The notes beneath the pieces are model-generated. The model saw only the letters and a program-made list of their open reading frames with translations. It was not told the DNA's origin and searched no databases. A program made the position numbers and the translations under genes. Of a stretch of DNA of 64,000 bases, positions 55,901-64,000 are shown in pieces (positions within the stretch are counted from its first letter, which is position 1; each line of letters starts with the position of its first letter). The stretch comes from CBDCWO01 sp965223405 (lineage in GTDB: Bacteria > Bacteroidota > Bacteroidia > Chitinophagales > Saprospiraceae): contig CBDCWO010000006.1 of NCBI GenBank assembly GCA_965223405.1, forward strand, positions 2,170,001 through 2,234,000. Direction: 5' to 3'.

Positions 55901-56782
55901 TCATTTCTGTATTTTGTCTTTCCACAGCTGGAGCGATGAATTGATTTTTTCAAGTACCATTTGATCTTTTGAATGCTTTCCTTCCTCCGCTATTTTTAGC
56001 ATTACATTTCCTACTTCTACGGCATCTTCCCATTTTTCCATTTTCGCTAATATGCTGGATTTTAACCAGAGATTTGACAGATTTTTATGCAGCGCAATGG
56101 ATGCATTTACCCATTTGAGGGCTGCCTCATATTCCGCAAGTTCTTTCAGATAATATTGTGCTGCAAAATAACCGGATTGCCAGGTGAATGCCTTTTTGGC
56201 GGATTGCTCGACCGTAGAATTGAGATTAACATAAATCGGAATTTTGATCATCTTGCGTTCCCACAAAATATTTAATTCTGTCTGATTTTTCAATATCGTA
56301 CTAAATATATATAACAGACTTTCCTGGTGATCAACTGGAACAACAGAAACTTGAATCCTGGCCATGTCATCTTCCGGATTATAGTTGAATGCTCCCCATT
56401 GAGAAGCGGTTCGGTTTATGATTATTTGCCATTCGGGAGTTTCGTTCGGAATGATGAATAAGGCATATTCCCCAGCTGGAATGATTGTGCTATCTATCAT
56501 CACTTCTGTACTAAATCTTATGGTCGTTGCTTCATTAGCTCCGGCTCTCCACACTTCATGATTTGGAACCAGTCCACCTTTTCCCCAAATCTGCCGGTTT
56601 CTTACAGAAGGTCTGGAATAAGTAACTTCAATCTGGGTGACCCCTACCGTTTGGATTGCCTTGGCCGGTGGGCTTTTCCTGGGCATTTTCCATCCAAATC
56701 CAGCAGGAAATTGGGCAGAAATGTGATTGGAAAATAGGATAAGCAAAGTTCCGCAAATCAGGAAGGATATACTTTTGTTCAT
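55901..56782 (-). CDS. DUF2911 protein with TPR-like C-terminus (paralogue 2)
   Basis: The 293-residue protein has a signal peptide ending near HISAQ. The DUF2911 domain shows IEVTYSRPSVRNRQIWGKGG, EVWRAGANEATTIRFS and IPAGEYALFIIPNE. The helical C-terminus (about 200-290) includes AEYEAALKWVNASIALHKNL. It matches the copy at 46366-47223 in design and length, so the two arose by duplication or joint retention. Function is unknown. Confidence 0.87.
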   Translation of the reverse strand: MNKSISFLICGTLLILFSNHISAQFPAGFGWKMPRKSPPAKAIQTVGVTQIEVTYSRPSVRNRQIWGKGGLVPNHEVWRAGANEATTIRFSTEVMIDSTIIPAGEYALFIIPNETPEWQIIINRTASQWGAFNYNPEDDMARIQVSVVPVDHQESLLYIFSTILKNQTELNILWERKMIKIPIYVNLNSTVEQSAKKAFTWQSGYFAAQYYLKELAEYEAALKWVNASIALHKNLSNLWLKSSILAKMEKWEDAVEVGNVMLKIAEEGKHSKDQMVLEKINSSLQLWKDKIQK

Positions 56783-57204
56783 TGTTTCGGATTTGAAAAT
56801 TTAATAGTTGAGGTAACAAATGGTATCCATTGCCGTATCGTTAAATTTCTCAGCAAGATGATTAGATTTCGAGCAAGACATATAATCAAATAAAATTTTG
56901 ATTCCTGAAAATGACTGTTTATTTCATAAAAGGCTATGCATTCTATATCATTGAGTTAATGGAAAATAATACTTTGGTGCGGATGCCACTTCCCTACAAG
57001 TTGAAGTCGATTAATAGGCCCATTCTAATCTTCCCTCCGATAGTACATTTTCCTTTATACTTCATAAGCGGGATGTTAAATCTAAGTGGAAACATCCTTC
57101 GGAAAGTCAGGGCATCTCGCGTCTCCACAAGAGTCGTGGACCTTGACCTTGAAAAAATGCTTCGTTTTTTATACCGAACGAAATTAATTTCAGTACCACT
57201 AAAA
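56783..57204. other. Intergenic region without supported gene
   Basis: This 422-base gap lies between the BNR-protein 3' end and the DUF2911 start. A 100-codon plus-strand frame at 56911 is not supported: it has no family features, no export signal and no clear start context. I see no repeat or terminator. Confidence 0.5.
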
Positions 57205-58497
57205 TTAAAGTGAATTTATATCCATAGTTGTGTAAAATAATTGATAAACTCCCATACTGGTATCGCACCAGGTTACATGAAAAATTCCTAGTTTAGAGGT
57301 TGCTAAACCAAAATAATCTCCACCGAACTTCCATCTTCGTGAACCATTTATTGCCTTTCCATCTCTCATTGTACAAAAAGCCTCGGAGGATAACTTTATT
57401 GGTTTGGAGAAAGCTTTACTTTCATTCTTTGAAAATGAAAACTTAACATTCCAACAATTTTCACTATCCAATTTCTCATTATCGTACCAGGCAACACCAA
57501 TTGTACCATCAACGTTAGCAGCTATGACGGGATTGACAAATATGGTTTGATTGTCCTCAATCACGATTTCCCGCTTTGACCAAGTAGCCCCAGAATCATT
57601 TGAAGATTGTAAATATATTCCCGAGCTATCATTACGTTTGTCACTGTAAGTAATGTAAATCCGTTGATTTCTTTTATTGTAGATACTAAGAGGCAACGTT
57701 TTGGTAGCTGAAATTTCAGTAATCAAATGTGGAGTACTAACTATGTTATTTTTAATTCCCACCCACCACAATCTATTTGTGTGTAATCTTTCTGTTCTTT
57801 CTTGAATATTAATTCCAAATTCGACATAAGCGAATCCAACCTGATTACCAGTCTGAATTATGTTTGATACGTTAGACATTAAATTATTTTGTATTAACCG
57901 AATTGGATCACTGCTTGAGCCGGTGTTGGTATTTAGATTATAAATAACCGGTGACAATACTATTTGATTATGTATGCTTCTATAACCTTGTGAAGCTAAT
58001 ATTTTCATCTGGCCAAAACTGTCAATGGTAATTGAAGGACGATCAAGAGAGCCCAGCTTTTGTATAAATTTGTTCTGTGGTGAAATGGGTATGTTTGCTT
58101 CCCAAAATTTATTCCACGTTATTCCTCCATCTGCTGTATGATAGACAATTATAGGATTAAAACTTTTTGATTTTTTAATAGCAGAAAAATAGACTTTATT
58201 ATTTAAAGAAGTAATCCAGGGATCGAGCCATGTATCTTTAAATTTATACCGTTTCCAGGTTCGACCACCATTGAGTGATGAGAATCCATGACATTCTGCA
58301 CCATTTTCCAGAAGGACATTGCAAACGATAATAATGTTCTTTTCATTTTGTTCATCCACCCAGATATAAGGTTCGACATGAGGAACCCCTTTCATATCTG
58401 AACTCACATGATATTGTGAAGACTTTGATTGTGCAATTGCTAAAGGATTGGTAAAATATACAAGAAGCAATGGACAAACGAGAACAAAAGCTTTCAT
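57205..58497 (-). CDS. Secreted BNR/Asp-box repeat protein (sialidase-like propeller)
   Basis: The 430-residue protein has a signal peptide (to about residue 23, PLAIAQ). Several Asp-box repeats (S/T-x-D/N-x-G-x-T-W) are visible: FSSLNGGRTWKRYKF, HTADGGITWNKFWEA and SSNDSGATWSKREIV. These belong to a six-bladed sialidase-type propeller. The catalytic arginine triad of true sialidases cannot be assigned with confidence, so exo-sialidase activity is not claimed. Lone gene between AT-rich gaps. Confidence 0.8.
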   Translation of the reverse strand: MKAFVLVCPLLLVYFTNPLAIAQSKSSQYHVSSDMKGVPHVEPYIWVDEQNEKNIIIVCNVLLENGAECHGFSSLNGGRTWKRYKFKDTWLDPWITSLNNKVYFSAIKKSKSFNPIIVYHTADGGITWNKFWEANIPISPQNKFIQKLGSLDRPSITIDSFGQMKILASQGYRSIHNQIVLSPVIYNLNTNTGSSSDPIRLIQNNLMSNVSNIIQTGNQVGFAYVEFGINIQERTERLHTNRLWWVGIKNNIVSTPHLITEISATKTLPLSIYNKRNQRIYITYSDKRNDSSGIYLQSSNDSGATWSKREIVIEDNQTIFVNPVIAANVDGTIGVAWYDNEKLDSENCWNVKFSFSKNESKAFSKPIKLSSEAFCTMRDGKAINGSRRWKFGGDYFGLATSKLGIFHVTWCDTSMGVYQLFYTTMDINSL

Positions 58498-58857
58498 CTT
58501 AATGGTATGACTTTGAACACATTGAACATAAAGTTACTCAAGTCAATAATATAATATTAAAACTTTCAATATCTCTCAGTTGATTGATCATAATAACTAC
58601 GATCGAAAAAACATTGGCATAAATTAGTTGTGATAGGTAACATTGGTCGAGTAATTATTGAATTAGATTCTTAACAATTACACTATTTGGGTAAATTTTC
58701 AAATACAGGAGATTAAATATTTTAAAGTGCAATCAATTGATAGACATACATTTAATGAGAATACATTGATTAAACCTGAAAATATTGCGGATATTAATTG
58801 CCTAATGAAGTTGTTTAAAAGTATCTCAACAATAAATCACCATAAAAAGCATTACCT
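58498..58857. other. Intergenic region with dispersed motif copy 4
   Basis: This 360-base AT-rich gap lies between divergent genes. Motif copy 4 lies at its right end, 53 bases before the next gene; from it a 21-codon peptide could be read into the following gene out of frame. Nothing else is notable. Confidence 0.5.
58805..58820 (+). repeat. Dispersed motif copy 4 (ATGAAGTTGTTTAAAA)
   Basis: The 16 bases are identical to copies 2 and 3, followed by GTATCTCAACAAT rather than the CTTCAATTGG tail. It is much closer to its downstream gene (53 bases) than the others. Confidence 0.55.
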
Positions 58858-59388
58858 ATGTGGCATTTGATATTTATCTTTTTTTTTACAATTTCAACAG
58901 GTCAGGAGCAATTGGCTAACCCTTTACCCGAATGGGTACATGAATATTGGACTCAAAAAACAAATGGCAAGGGTATTTGGATTGCCGATAACTCAGTCTA
59001 TAAAAGCGAGCAGGAACCTTACGAGGCTTATGGCCTGGAATGGACGTACAAACTAGCACAAAAATACGTCTTTGGAAGGCTCTATTGTATTCAAGATGGA
59101 AAGGATATCGGTACGATTTGGGAGTTTATGGAATACTGGGATGTTGCTGAGGGTAAACTCAAAGCCATCCAGATCGGCAGCGATGGTTCTGTGGGTCAAG
59201 GTGAGATCTGGCAGACCGAAAATGGGGAGATAAAATCTCAAATTACTATTACCAATCCTGATGGAGGAAGTAGAGGTTCCGGGCATATTATGGCCATAAA
59301 AGGGTCAAGTCAAATTTCACAAGCTTATAGAATTGTTGGAGATCAATGGGAAAAAGCAAGGAAGTATGTATGGGAATGGAAAAAGTAA
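58858..59388 (+). CDS. Secreted protein of unknown function
   Basis: The 176-residue protein starts MWHLIFIFFFTISTGQ, a short signal peptide. The mature part is rich in aromatic residues and Gly (ADNSVYKSEQEPYEAYGLEW, IWEFMEYWDVAEGKLKAIQ, QGEIWQTENGEIKSQITI), consistent with a small lipocalin/DUF1579-like beta barrel. The family is not recognised with confidence. No neighbours clarify it. Confidence 0.65.
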   Translation: MWHLIFIFFFTISTGQEQLANPLPEWVHEYWTQKTNGKGIWIADNSVYKSEQEPYEAYGLEWTYKLAQKYVFGRLYCIQDGKDIGTIWEFMEYWDVAEGKLKAIQIGSDGSVGQGEIWQTENGEIKSQITITNPDGGSRGSGHIMAIKGSSQISQAYRIVGDQWEKARKYVWEWKK

Positions 59389-59507
59389 GTACTGTGAATT
59401 TTCTTTGATCACTTGTCATTGGTTTCTGGTACACTTTGCTCGAATTATGCATAAATAAGAATTACCGCTTTAAGGCGAGGAGGTCCTAAAGCAACCAAAT
59501 CGTAATC

Positions 59508-59912
59508 TTAGATTTGATTTTTTGTTGAAATGATATCGAGACCAGACGTTTGTAATGCTTCATATCCCCCCTTTTTAGGCCTTTTTAGGAAGAAGAATGA
59601 AAACGAAATCAGATTGGAAAAATCACCCTGGATGTTCGTTGTAAGTTGATGAGCAGTGTCTAAGTAAGAGATTACTCTCAGAGTACTGCGGTAGGCTGAA
59701 TCCATTACCATTTTATCTTCTACCAAATCTTCCAATGAGGAGGATATATCCGATCTAATTTCCCTCAATAACATAATTTCACTTTTTCTCTGATGTTGTT
59801 TAATTCCCCAGTTATTAAGATAAAAAGCTATCAGAATGCCATTAATAACAACAAGTGTTTCAAATAAATACTTAATCCAGTTGTCTTTGAGGTGTTTGAT
59901 CAATTTTTGCAT
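59508..59912 (-). pseudogene. Truncated DUF6090-type membrane protein
   Basis: I use the ATG giving MQKLIKHLKDNWIKYLFETL; the longer frame adds nine residues. DUF6090 proteins open with an amphipathic helix, then a transmembrane helix ending INGILIAFYLNNW, then a long helical soluble part with GYEALQTSGLDIIS. All are visible, but family members usually run to about 240 residues and this frame stops soon after the GLDIIS motif at about 134. The DNA downstream does not resume the family sequence in another frame, so the gene is cut short rather than frameshifted. Confidence 0.65.
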
Positions 59913-60084
59913 CATCAGGGAAAATCGAAATTTGGTCATCCAAGGTAAAATAAGTAATTGCTTTAATAGTATATGACCAATTGACGTAAAAAGAAGTCTA
60001 GTATCTGTATAAATTGTAAATGGATTTATGGTTTAAGCAACTAAAGTCTAATATTGTAAATTTATCAACAAAACTTTATGAACC

Positions 60085-61518
60085 ATGAAATCCAAACTAC
60101 ACTATATTTCCATCCTACTCTTGTTGGGCCATGTGTCGTGCAACCTTTCCAAAGGTACTAAGGATAAGCAAAAACCGAATGTAGTTTTTTTCCTGATTGA
60201 TGATTTAGGATGGAAAGATCTGGGTTGTTACGGCTCAGAGGTATATGAAACACCAGGCATTGATAAATTGGCAGCCGACGGCATTCGTTTTACCAATGCC
60301 TATGCAGCACACCCCATGTGCCTGCCTTCAAGAGTTGCAATAATGAGTGGGAAATATCCTTCTCGCTTGGGAGTTCCCGGAGGTAAACATGGGAAAGGAC
60401 ATTCTCCTTTACCGTTGGAAGAAGTTACTATAGCCGAAGCATTGAAACAACATGAGTATCACACTTTTTTTGCGGGTAAATGGCATATCGGCAAGGAAAA
60501 CGCGTATCCACAACACCAGGGTTTTGATATTAACCTGGGAGGGCATGCAAAAGGCGAACCGGCCACCTATTTTTACCCGTACCAAATCGGTGACAAGGTA
60601 ACTAATGTACCCGACCTGGAAGGTGGTGAAGAAGGAGAGTACCTCACAGATAGGTTAACCGATGAAACCATCCGGTTTATTAAGCAAAAGAAAGATCAAC
60701 CGTTTTTTGTTTTCCTCTCACACTATGCCGTACATATACCGCTTGAAGCCAAAGATAGTCTCCTGAAATATTATCAGGCCAAAATGGATACATTCAACTT
60801 TAGAGGAGAAGCTTGGCAGGAAGAGGGTCCAGCGGATAGAAAAATGCACCAGGACAACCCGATTTATGCAGCTATGGTGGCCTCGGTAGACGAATCGGTG
60901 CAACGCATACGCAATACATTAATCGATTTAGAACTTGACGACAACACTATCATAGTGTTTACCGCTGACAACGGTGGTGATGCCTGCAAGAAGAATCAAA
61001 ATGGGTATTCTACTTCAAACGTTCCACTCAGAGCCGGAAAGTGCTGGATGTATGATGGGGGGATAAGAGTACCATTAATTGTATATCAACCCGGATCCAA
61101 AATGAACGGATCGGTTTCCGAACATCTATCTACCGGAGTGGACCACTACCCCAGTATTCTTGAAATGACAGGTATGCCTTTGCTTCCCGATCAACACGTT
61201 GATGGTATAAGTTATGCCCGTGTACTTAATGAGCAAGAGGTACCTCCGCGAAAGCCCATATTCTGGCACTTCCCAAACCTGACGTTGTTTGATTGGGTAG
61301 TTGGATCAGAAAACGCTTCGGCAATTTTCGATGGCGAATACAAACTGATCGAGTACCTGGACAACGACTATACCGAGATGTATAATCTGAAAGAGGATAT
61401 TAGCGAGTCACATAACCTGGTGGGCAGTCTTCCCGCAAAGACTGAAGAGTTGTATAACCAACTTTTACAATGGCGAAACGAAGTAAATGCACCGGCTCCA
61501 ATGCTTCCCAAAAAGTGA
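60085..61518 (+). CDS. Lipoprotein sulfatase (Cys-type, formylglycine-dependent)
   Basis: The 477-residue protein has a lipobox (LLGHVSCNLSK). It has the sulfatase signature Cys79-Leu-Pro-Ser-Arg83 (HPMCLPSRVAIMSGKYPSR), whose Cys becomes formylglycine. Metal ligands are Asp39-Asp40 (LIDDLGWKDLG) and the later FTADNGGDACKKNQ. Further landmarks are FAGKWHIGKE and FVFLSHYAVHIPL. It removes sulfate esters from polysaccharides or glycans at the cell surface. The maturation enzyme is not in the window. Confidence 0.94.
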   Translation: MKSKLHYISILLLLGHVSCNLSKGTKDKQKPNVVFFLIDDLGWKDLGCYGSEVYETPGIDKLAADGIRFTNAYAAHPMCLPSRVAIMSGKYPSRLGVPGGKHGKGHSPLPLEEVTIAEALKQHEYHTFFAGKWHIGKENAYPQHQGFDINLGGHAKGEPATYFYPYQIGDKVTNVPDLEGGEEGEYLTDRLTDETIRFIKQKKDQPFFVFLSHYAVHIPLEAKDSLLKYYQAKMDTFNFRGEAWQEEGPADRKMHQDNPIYAAMVASVDESVQRIRNTLIDLELDDNTIIVFTADNGGDACKKNQNGYSTSNVPLRAGKCWMYDGGIRVPLIVYQPGSKMNGSVSEHLSTGVDHYPSILEMTGMPLLPDQHVDGISYARVLNEQEVPPRKPIFWHFPNLTLFDWVVGSENASAIFDGEYKLIEYLDNDYTEMYNLKEDISESHNLVGSLPAKTEELYNQLLQWRNEVNAPAPMLPKK

Positions 61519-61752
61519 TAGTAGTATATGGTTTATCTAATCTGTGTTGGAAATTGACCTACATTGTGTAGTTAAGTAGACCTTATCAAGGATTGGTGAA
61601 CACCACTTTTTCGGCTAGATAACATTGCTGACAAAATTTCTATGAAGAAAAGAAACTAAATCCGATGTATTCATATTTAATGAAATTCCAGGTAATAGTA
61701 AGTACTTTAGTAAAATAATTGATTATTATTTCAATTAAATGGCAGTTGAGTA

Positions 61753-62856
61753 ATGAACACTAAAAGTCAATGGATATTGCTATTTTTTACATCGATTTTC
61801 CTCTCTTGCTCTGAAAACTTGGATCGTTCATATAGCACATATAGTATCGATTTGGAGGACAGTCAATCAGATAACTTACCTGGATTAGAAGTGAACTCCA
61901 TTATTCCTCTTGGTGGTGATGAAGATACGGTAATTTTTGGTGATTATTTTCTGATTGAATACGTATTTGACAGAATTTATATCCTTGACTTTCTCGATGC
62001 AAAAAGTCTTTTTGCTTTTTCGAATAAAGGGAATTTTGTAAAAAAAACAATTAACGGAAAAGGGCCCGGTGAATCCATAAGACCATCTGATTTTTGTATA
62101 AACCATAATGATGGGTCAATTTTAGTTTGGGATCAAATACTAAGAACGATTTATGAGTATGATCAGGATCTAAACTTTTTAACTCAATTTAGGATTGAAG
62201 CACATGTTCAGAATTTGGCAATGTTGAATAATTATGATTTTTTGGTTTATACTCATTACGAACAAGACTTTGCCTTCAAACTACACAGTCCCAGTTTTGG
62301 TTCACTTAAAGACAAATTTGTCAAAGATATTAAGTACTCCGGGGCTGTAGATCTGTTCAGACCAATTGCTGTAAATAAAAACAAAGTATTCTTAATCTCT
62401 CCCTTTGAATATAAAATATTTGAATACAAAGACGAACATGTAGATATTTTTATGGAACTTAATTTGGGAGAATATGCCCTTTCTAAGGAATATGTAATGT
62501 TAAATGGTGCTTCAAATTCCTATAAATTAATAAGAGGTGGAGAAAAAGCATCTGGACCAACGGAACTATCGGTTGGTAATGATCTGCTCTTATTCCATAT
62601 TTTTAGTAACTATGAATCAGTTCATTTCATCTACTCGTTTAAAGAGAATACTATTCATAATCTCAATAACTATTTTAATATTGGGAAACTTCCCAAATGT
62701 AGGATAAGAGGAATAATTGAAAATGATATCATATACGCAACTGTAGCACCCAATGATTTAATAGAGTTTCAAGAAGAAACTGGATCTGTTTTATATGAAG
62801 GAGAAATTCGTGAAGATCAAAATCCTTTTCTTTTAACCTTTAAGTTATCGTTGTGA
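61753..62856 (+). CDS. 6-bladed beta-propeller lipoprotein (DUF4934-type)
   Basis: The 367-residue protein has a lipobox (FFTSIFLSCSENL). The propeller blades show the family pattern RIYILDFLDAKSLFAFSNKG, followed by INGKGPGESIRPSDFCIN, the Gly-Pro-Gly-Glu turn that typifies this group. Further blades include WDQILRTIYEYDQDLNFLTQ. These lipoproteins are abundant in Bacteroidota and thought to bind ligands at the outer membrane; function is unknown. The sulfatase lies upstream on the same strand with a 234-base gap. Confidence 0.85.
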   Translation: MNTKSQWILLFFTSIFLSCSENLDRSYSTYSIDLEDSQSDNLPGLEVNSIIPLGGDEDTVIFGDYFLIEYVFDRIYILDFLDAKSLFAFSNKGNFVKKTINGKGPGESIRPSDFCINHNDGSILVWDQILRTIYEYDQDLNFLTQFRIEAHVQNLAMLNNYDFLVYTHYEQDFAFKLHSPSFGSLKDKFVKDIKYSGAVDLFRPIAVNKNKVFLISPFEYKIFEYKDEHVDIFMELNLGEYALSKEYVMLNGASNSYKLIRGGEKASGPTELSVGNDLLLFHIFSNYESVHFIYSFKENTIHNLNNYFNIGKLPKCRIRGIIENDIIYATVAPNDLIEFQEETGSVLYEGEIREDQNPFLLTFKLSL

Positions 62857-62893
62857 CCTACACTAATTATTGACTACTATAAAGCTTTTACAG

Positions 62894-63400
62894 CTATCTC
62901 ACTAGAGTTACCGTACCTTGTTTAATCATGTAATTCTTCTGACCCTCTAACCGGTATTTCAATTGCCAAATGTAGACTCCCGGAAGTCTTTTTTCTCCTC
63001 ACTTCCATCCTTCAGTGGGATTTACAGTCTTAAAGACTAACGAACCCCATCGATCATAGATTTGCAATTTATATTCATTAAAGTTACAACCACTAAACAC
63101 TCCGAATTCATCGTTTTGCATATCTCCATCCGGAGTGAATACATTCGGTGCATAGATTTTACAGACCTCAGGGCAGTTTCCTTCATGGACCACAATGCTG
63201 TCATTTGTGATACATCGGCCGTCATCCAAATGAAAATGATAAGTTCCAGGTTTATTAATGCTATATTCATTACTTCTTGTGCCGTCCTCCCATACGACTT
63301 CACCGGCAATTTCAAGTCGTACTTGAATTTGAGTGCCTGGGCAAAGTATAGTATCTTTCAAGATAATTTCAGGACCATCAACCAAGGTAACCTGTATAGT
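62894..63400 (-). pseudogene. 3' fragment of a T9SS type B cargo gene with in-frame stop
   Basis: Reading leftward from about 63400, the frame gives DTIQVTLVDGPEII, PKD-like strands, then the type B tail CKIYAPNVFTPDGDMQNDEF and YKLQIYDRWGSLVFKT. At GWK a TGA (62999-63001) interrupts it. The expected ending follows in frame (GEKRLPGVYIWQLKY, then GTVTLVR) to a stop at 62894. Without its 5' end, and with this stop, it cannot encode a secreted product. The remnant meets the PIN-domain fragment head to head. Confidence 0.85.
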
Positions 63401-63404
63401 ATCT

Positions 63405-63839
63405 CGACGAAGGAATGTTTTATCAAACCGCGCAGATCTAAGTCAAAAACAAATTGAACGTACAGTTGGAATAATGAATACCGCTTTCCCTGATGCCGTG
63501 GTTGAAGGCTTCGAACTATTAATTGTAGGCTTAGAATTACCAGATCATGATGATAACCACGTCCTTGCAACAGCTATTAGAAGTAGTGAAGAAGTAATAG
63601 TAACAAGTAATCTCAAAGATTTCCCACAGGATTATCTCGACCAATTTGATATCGAAGCACAAAGCCCCGATTCCTTTATCACAAATCTTATTGACCTTAA
63701 TCAAGCTACAGCGATAGGGGCACTATGGGAGCAAGTTCAAAGACTAAGGAATCCTCCACGTGAAACTCATGAGGTATTGGATACATTTCGACAGAATGGT
63801 TTGGAAGAAAGTGCAGACTATTTTGCGGCTCTCCTATGA
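63405..63839 (+). pseudogene. 5'-truncated PIN-domain (VapC-like) toxin gene
   Basis: From about codon RNVLSNRADLS the frame matches the later part of PIN-domain ribonucleases of the NRPDL type: IERTVGIMNTAFPDAVVEG, LPDHDDNHVLATAIRSSEEV and VTSNLKDFPQDYLDQFDI, with the acidic Asp residues. The usual first ~40 residues, with the first catalytic Asp, are missing. The upstream codons of the open frame are antisense of the T9SS fragment and have no PIN character. No antitoxin gene is adjacent. It is a broken toxin gene. Confidence 0.75.
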
Positions 63840-64000
63840 CACCGTGGATGTAAGAATAGAATAAACAGTAAAATACGACTACCTACGCGCTTATAATAAA
63901 AACACCCACTGATAATCAATGAGTTGTTTGTTTTAAGTTGTTGACCCACTAGGACTTCCCGATGCTCCGCTCCTGCTCGTCGCTCCGATCGGGACCTTGC
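63840..64000. other. Right-edge region with inverted repeat and possible C-terminal tail
   Basis: TCCCGAT (63957-63963) and ATCGGGA (63988-63994) form an inverted repeat inside a GC-rich block unlike the AT-rich flank. On the minus strand an open frame from the edge (63933-64000) reads PIGATSRSGASGSPSGSTT and stops. It could be the tail of a gene lying outside the window, but this is weak. The rest shows no gene. Confidence 0.3.

Noticed and set aside
56911..57213. 100-codon plus-strand open frame
   Set aside because: No domain, signal or family resemblance, an AT-rich context, and overlap with the end of the BNR-protein gene.
63333..63404. N-terminal part of the open frame leading into the PIN domain
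   Set aside because: It is the antisense of the T9SS cargo fragment and has no PIN similarity, so it was not counted as part of the toxin.

Overview
The window is a stretch of chromosome from a member of the Bacteroidota, most likely a Saprospiraceae/Lewinella-type organism. That placement is inferred from gene content. It rests on a SusC/SusD pair, type IX secretion (T9SS) cargo with type A and type B C-terminal domains, a DUF4834 mini-protein, DUF2723 and DUF2911 proteins, a CotH-like secreted protein, an ECF sigma/membrane-protein pair, and TAnnTTTG promoter-like boxes. No rRNA, tRNA, CRISPR array or intact insertion sequence was recognised.

Layout. 1-5655 (minus): a coupled operon of a TMTC-like membrane/TPR protein, a GH3 glycosidase fused to a class C beta-lactamase-like domain, and a LolC/E-type permease cut by the window edge. 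5849-10282 (plus): three consecutive secreted amidohydrolase-family proteins; only the middle one keeps the metal ligands. 10480-15799: lgt, a CotH-like protein, a GT4 glycosyltransferase and nadB, followed by a 600-base gap with a structured, terminator-ended RNA candidate. 16402-22443 (minus): DUF2723 protein, methyltransferase, rpiB and an M28 peptidase. 22798-25342: DUF4834 protein, RluA-type pseudouridine synthase, thiL and, converging on it, trmB. 25701-30290: a beta-barrel protein, then a TonB-dependent receptor broken by a 23-base tandem duplication and its overlapping upstream histidine kinase. 30522-32613: rlmN and a hydroxyproline dehydratase-like enzyme.

The second half is accessory and surface-oriented. 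It holds T9SS cargo, a dockerin-like protein, a DUF2188 gene with a 124-base tandem duplication at its 5' end, SusC/SusD, a Tat-exported sugar epimerase, an IPTL-CTERM protein with five 123-base repeats, a trypsin-like protease, two DUF2911 paralogues, a serine hydrolase, a lipoprotein/ECF sigma/membrane-protein operon, a CBM9-like lipoprotein, a BNR-repeat protein, a truncated DUF6090 gene, a sulfatase and a 6-bladed propeller lipoprotein. At the right end two truncated genes (T9SS cargo and PIN-domain toxin) meet at a sharp junction.

The strongest unusual signals are: (i) the 23-base duplication that breaks the TonB receptor exactly where removing one copy restores it; (ii) a short intergenic motif recurring at four places, three of them about 240 bases upstream of a plus-strand gene; (iii) a two-hairpin RNA candidate after nadB; (iv) the amidohydrolase trio with two apparent pseudoenzymes; (v) the exact 124-base duplication; (vi) the chimeric pseudogene junction at the right end. 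No single clearly undescribed multi-gene system can be asserted from sequence reading alone.
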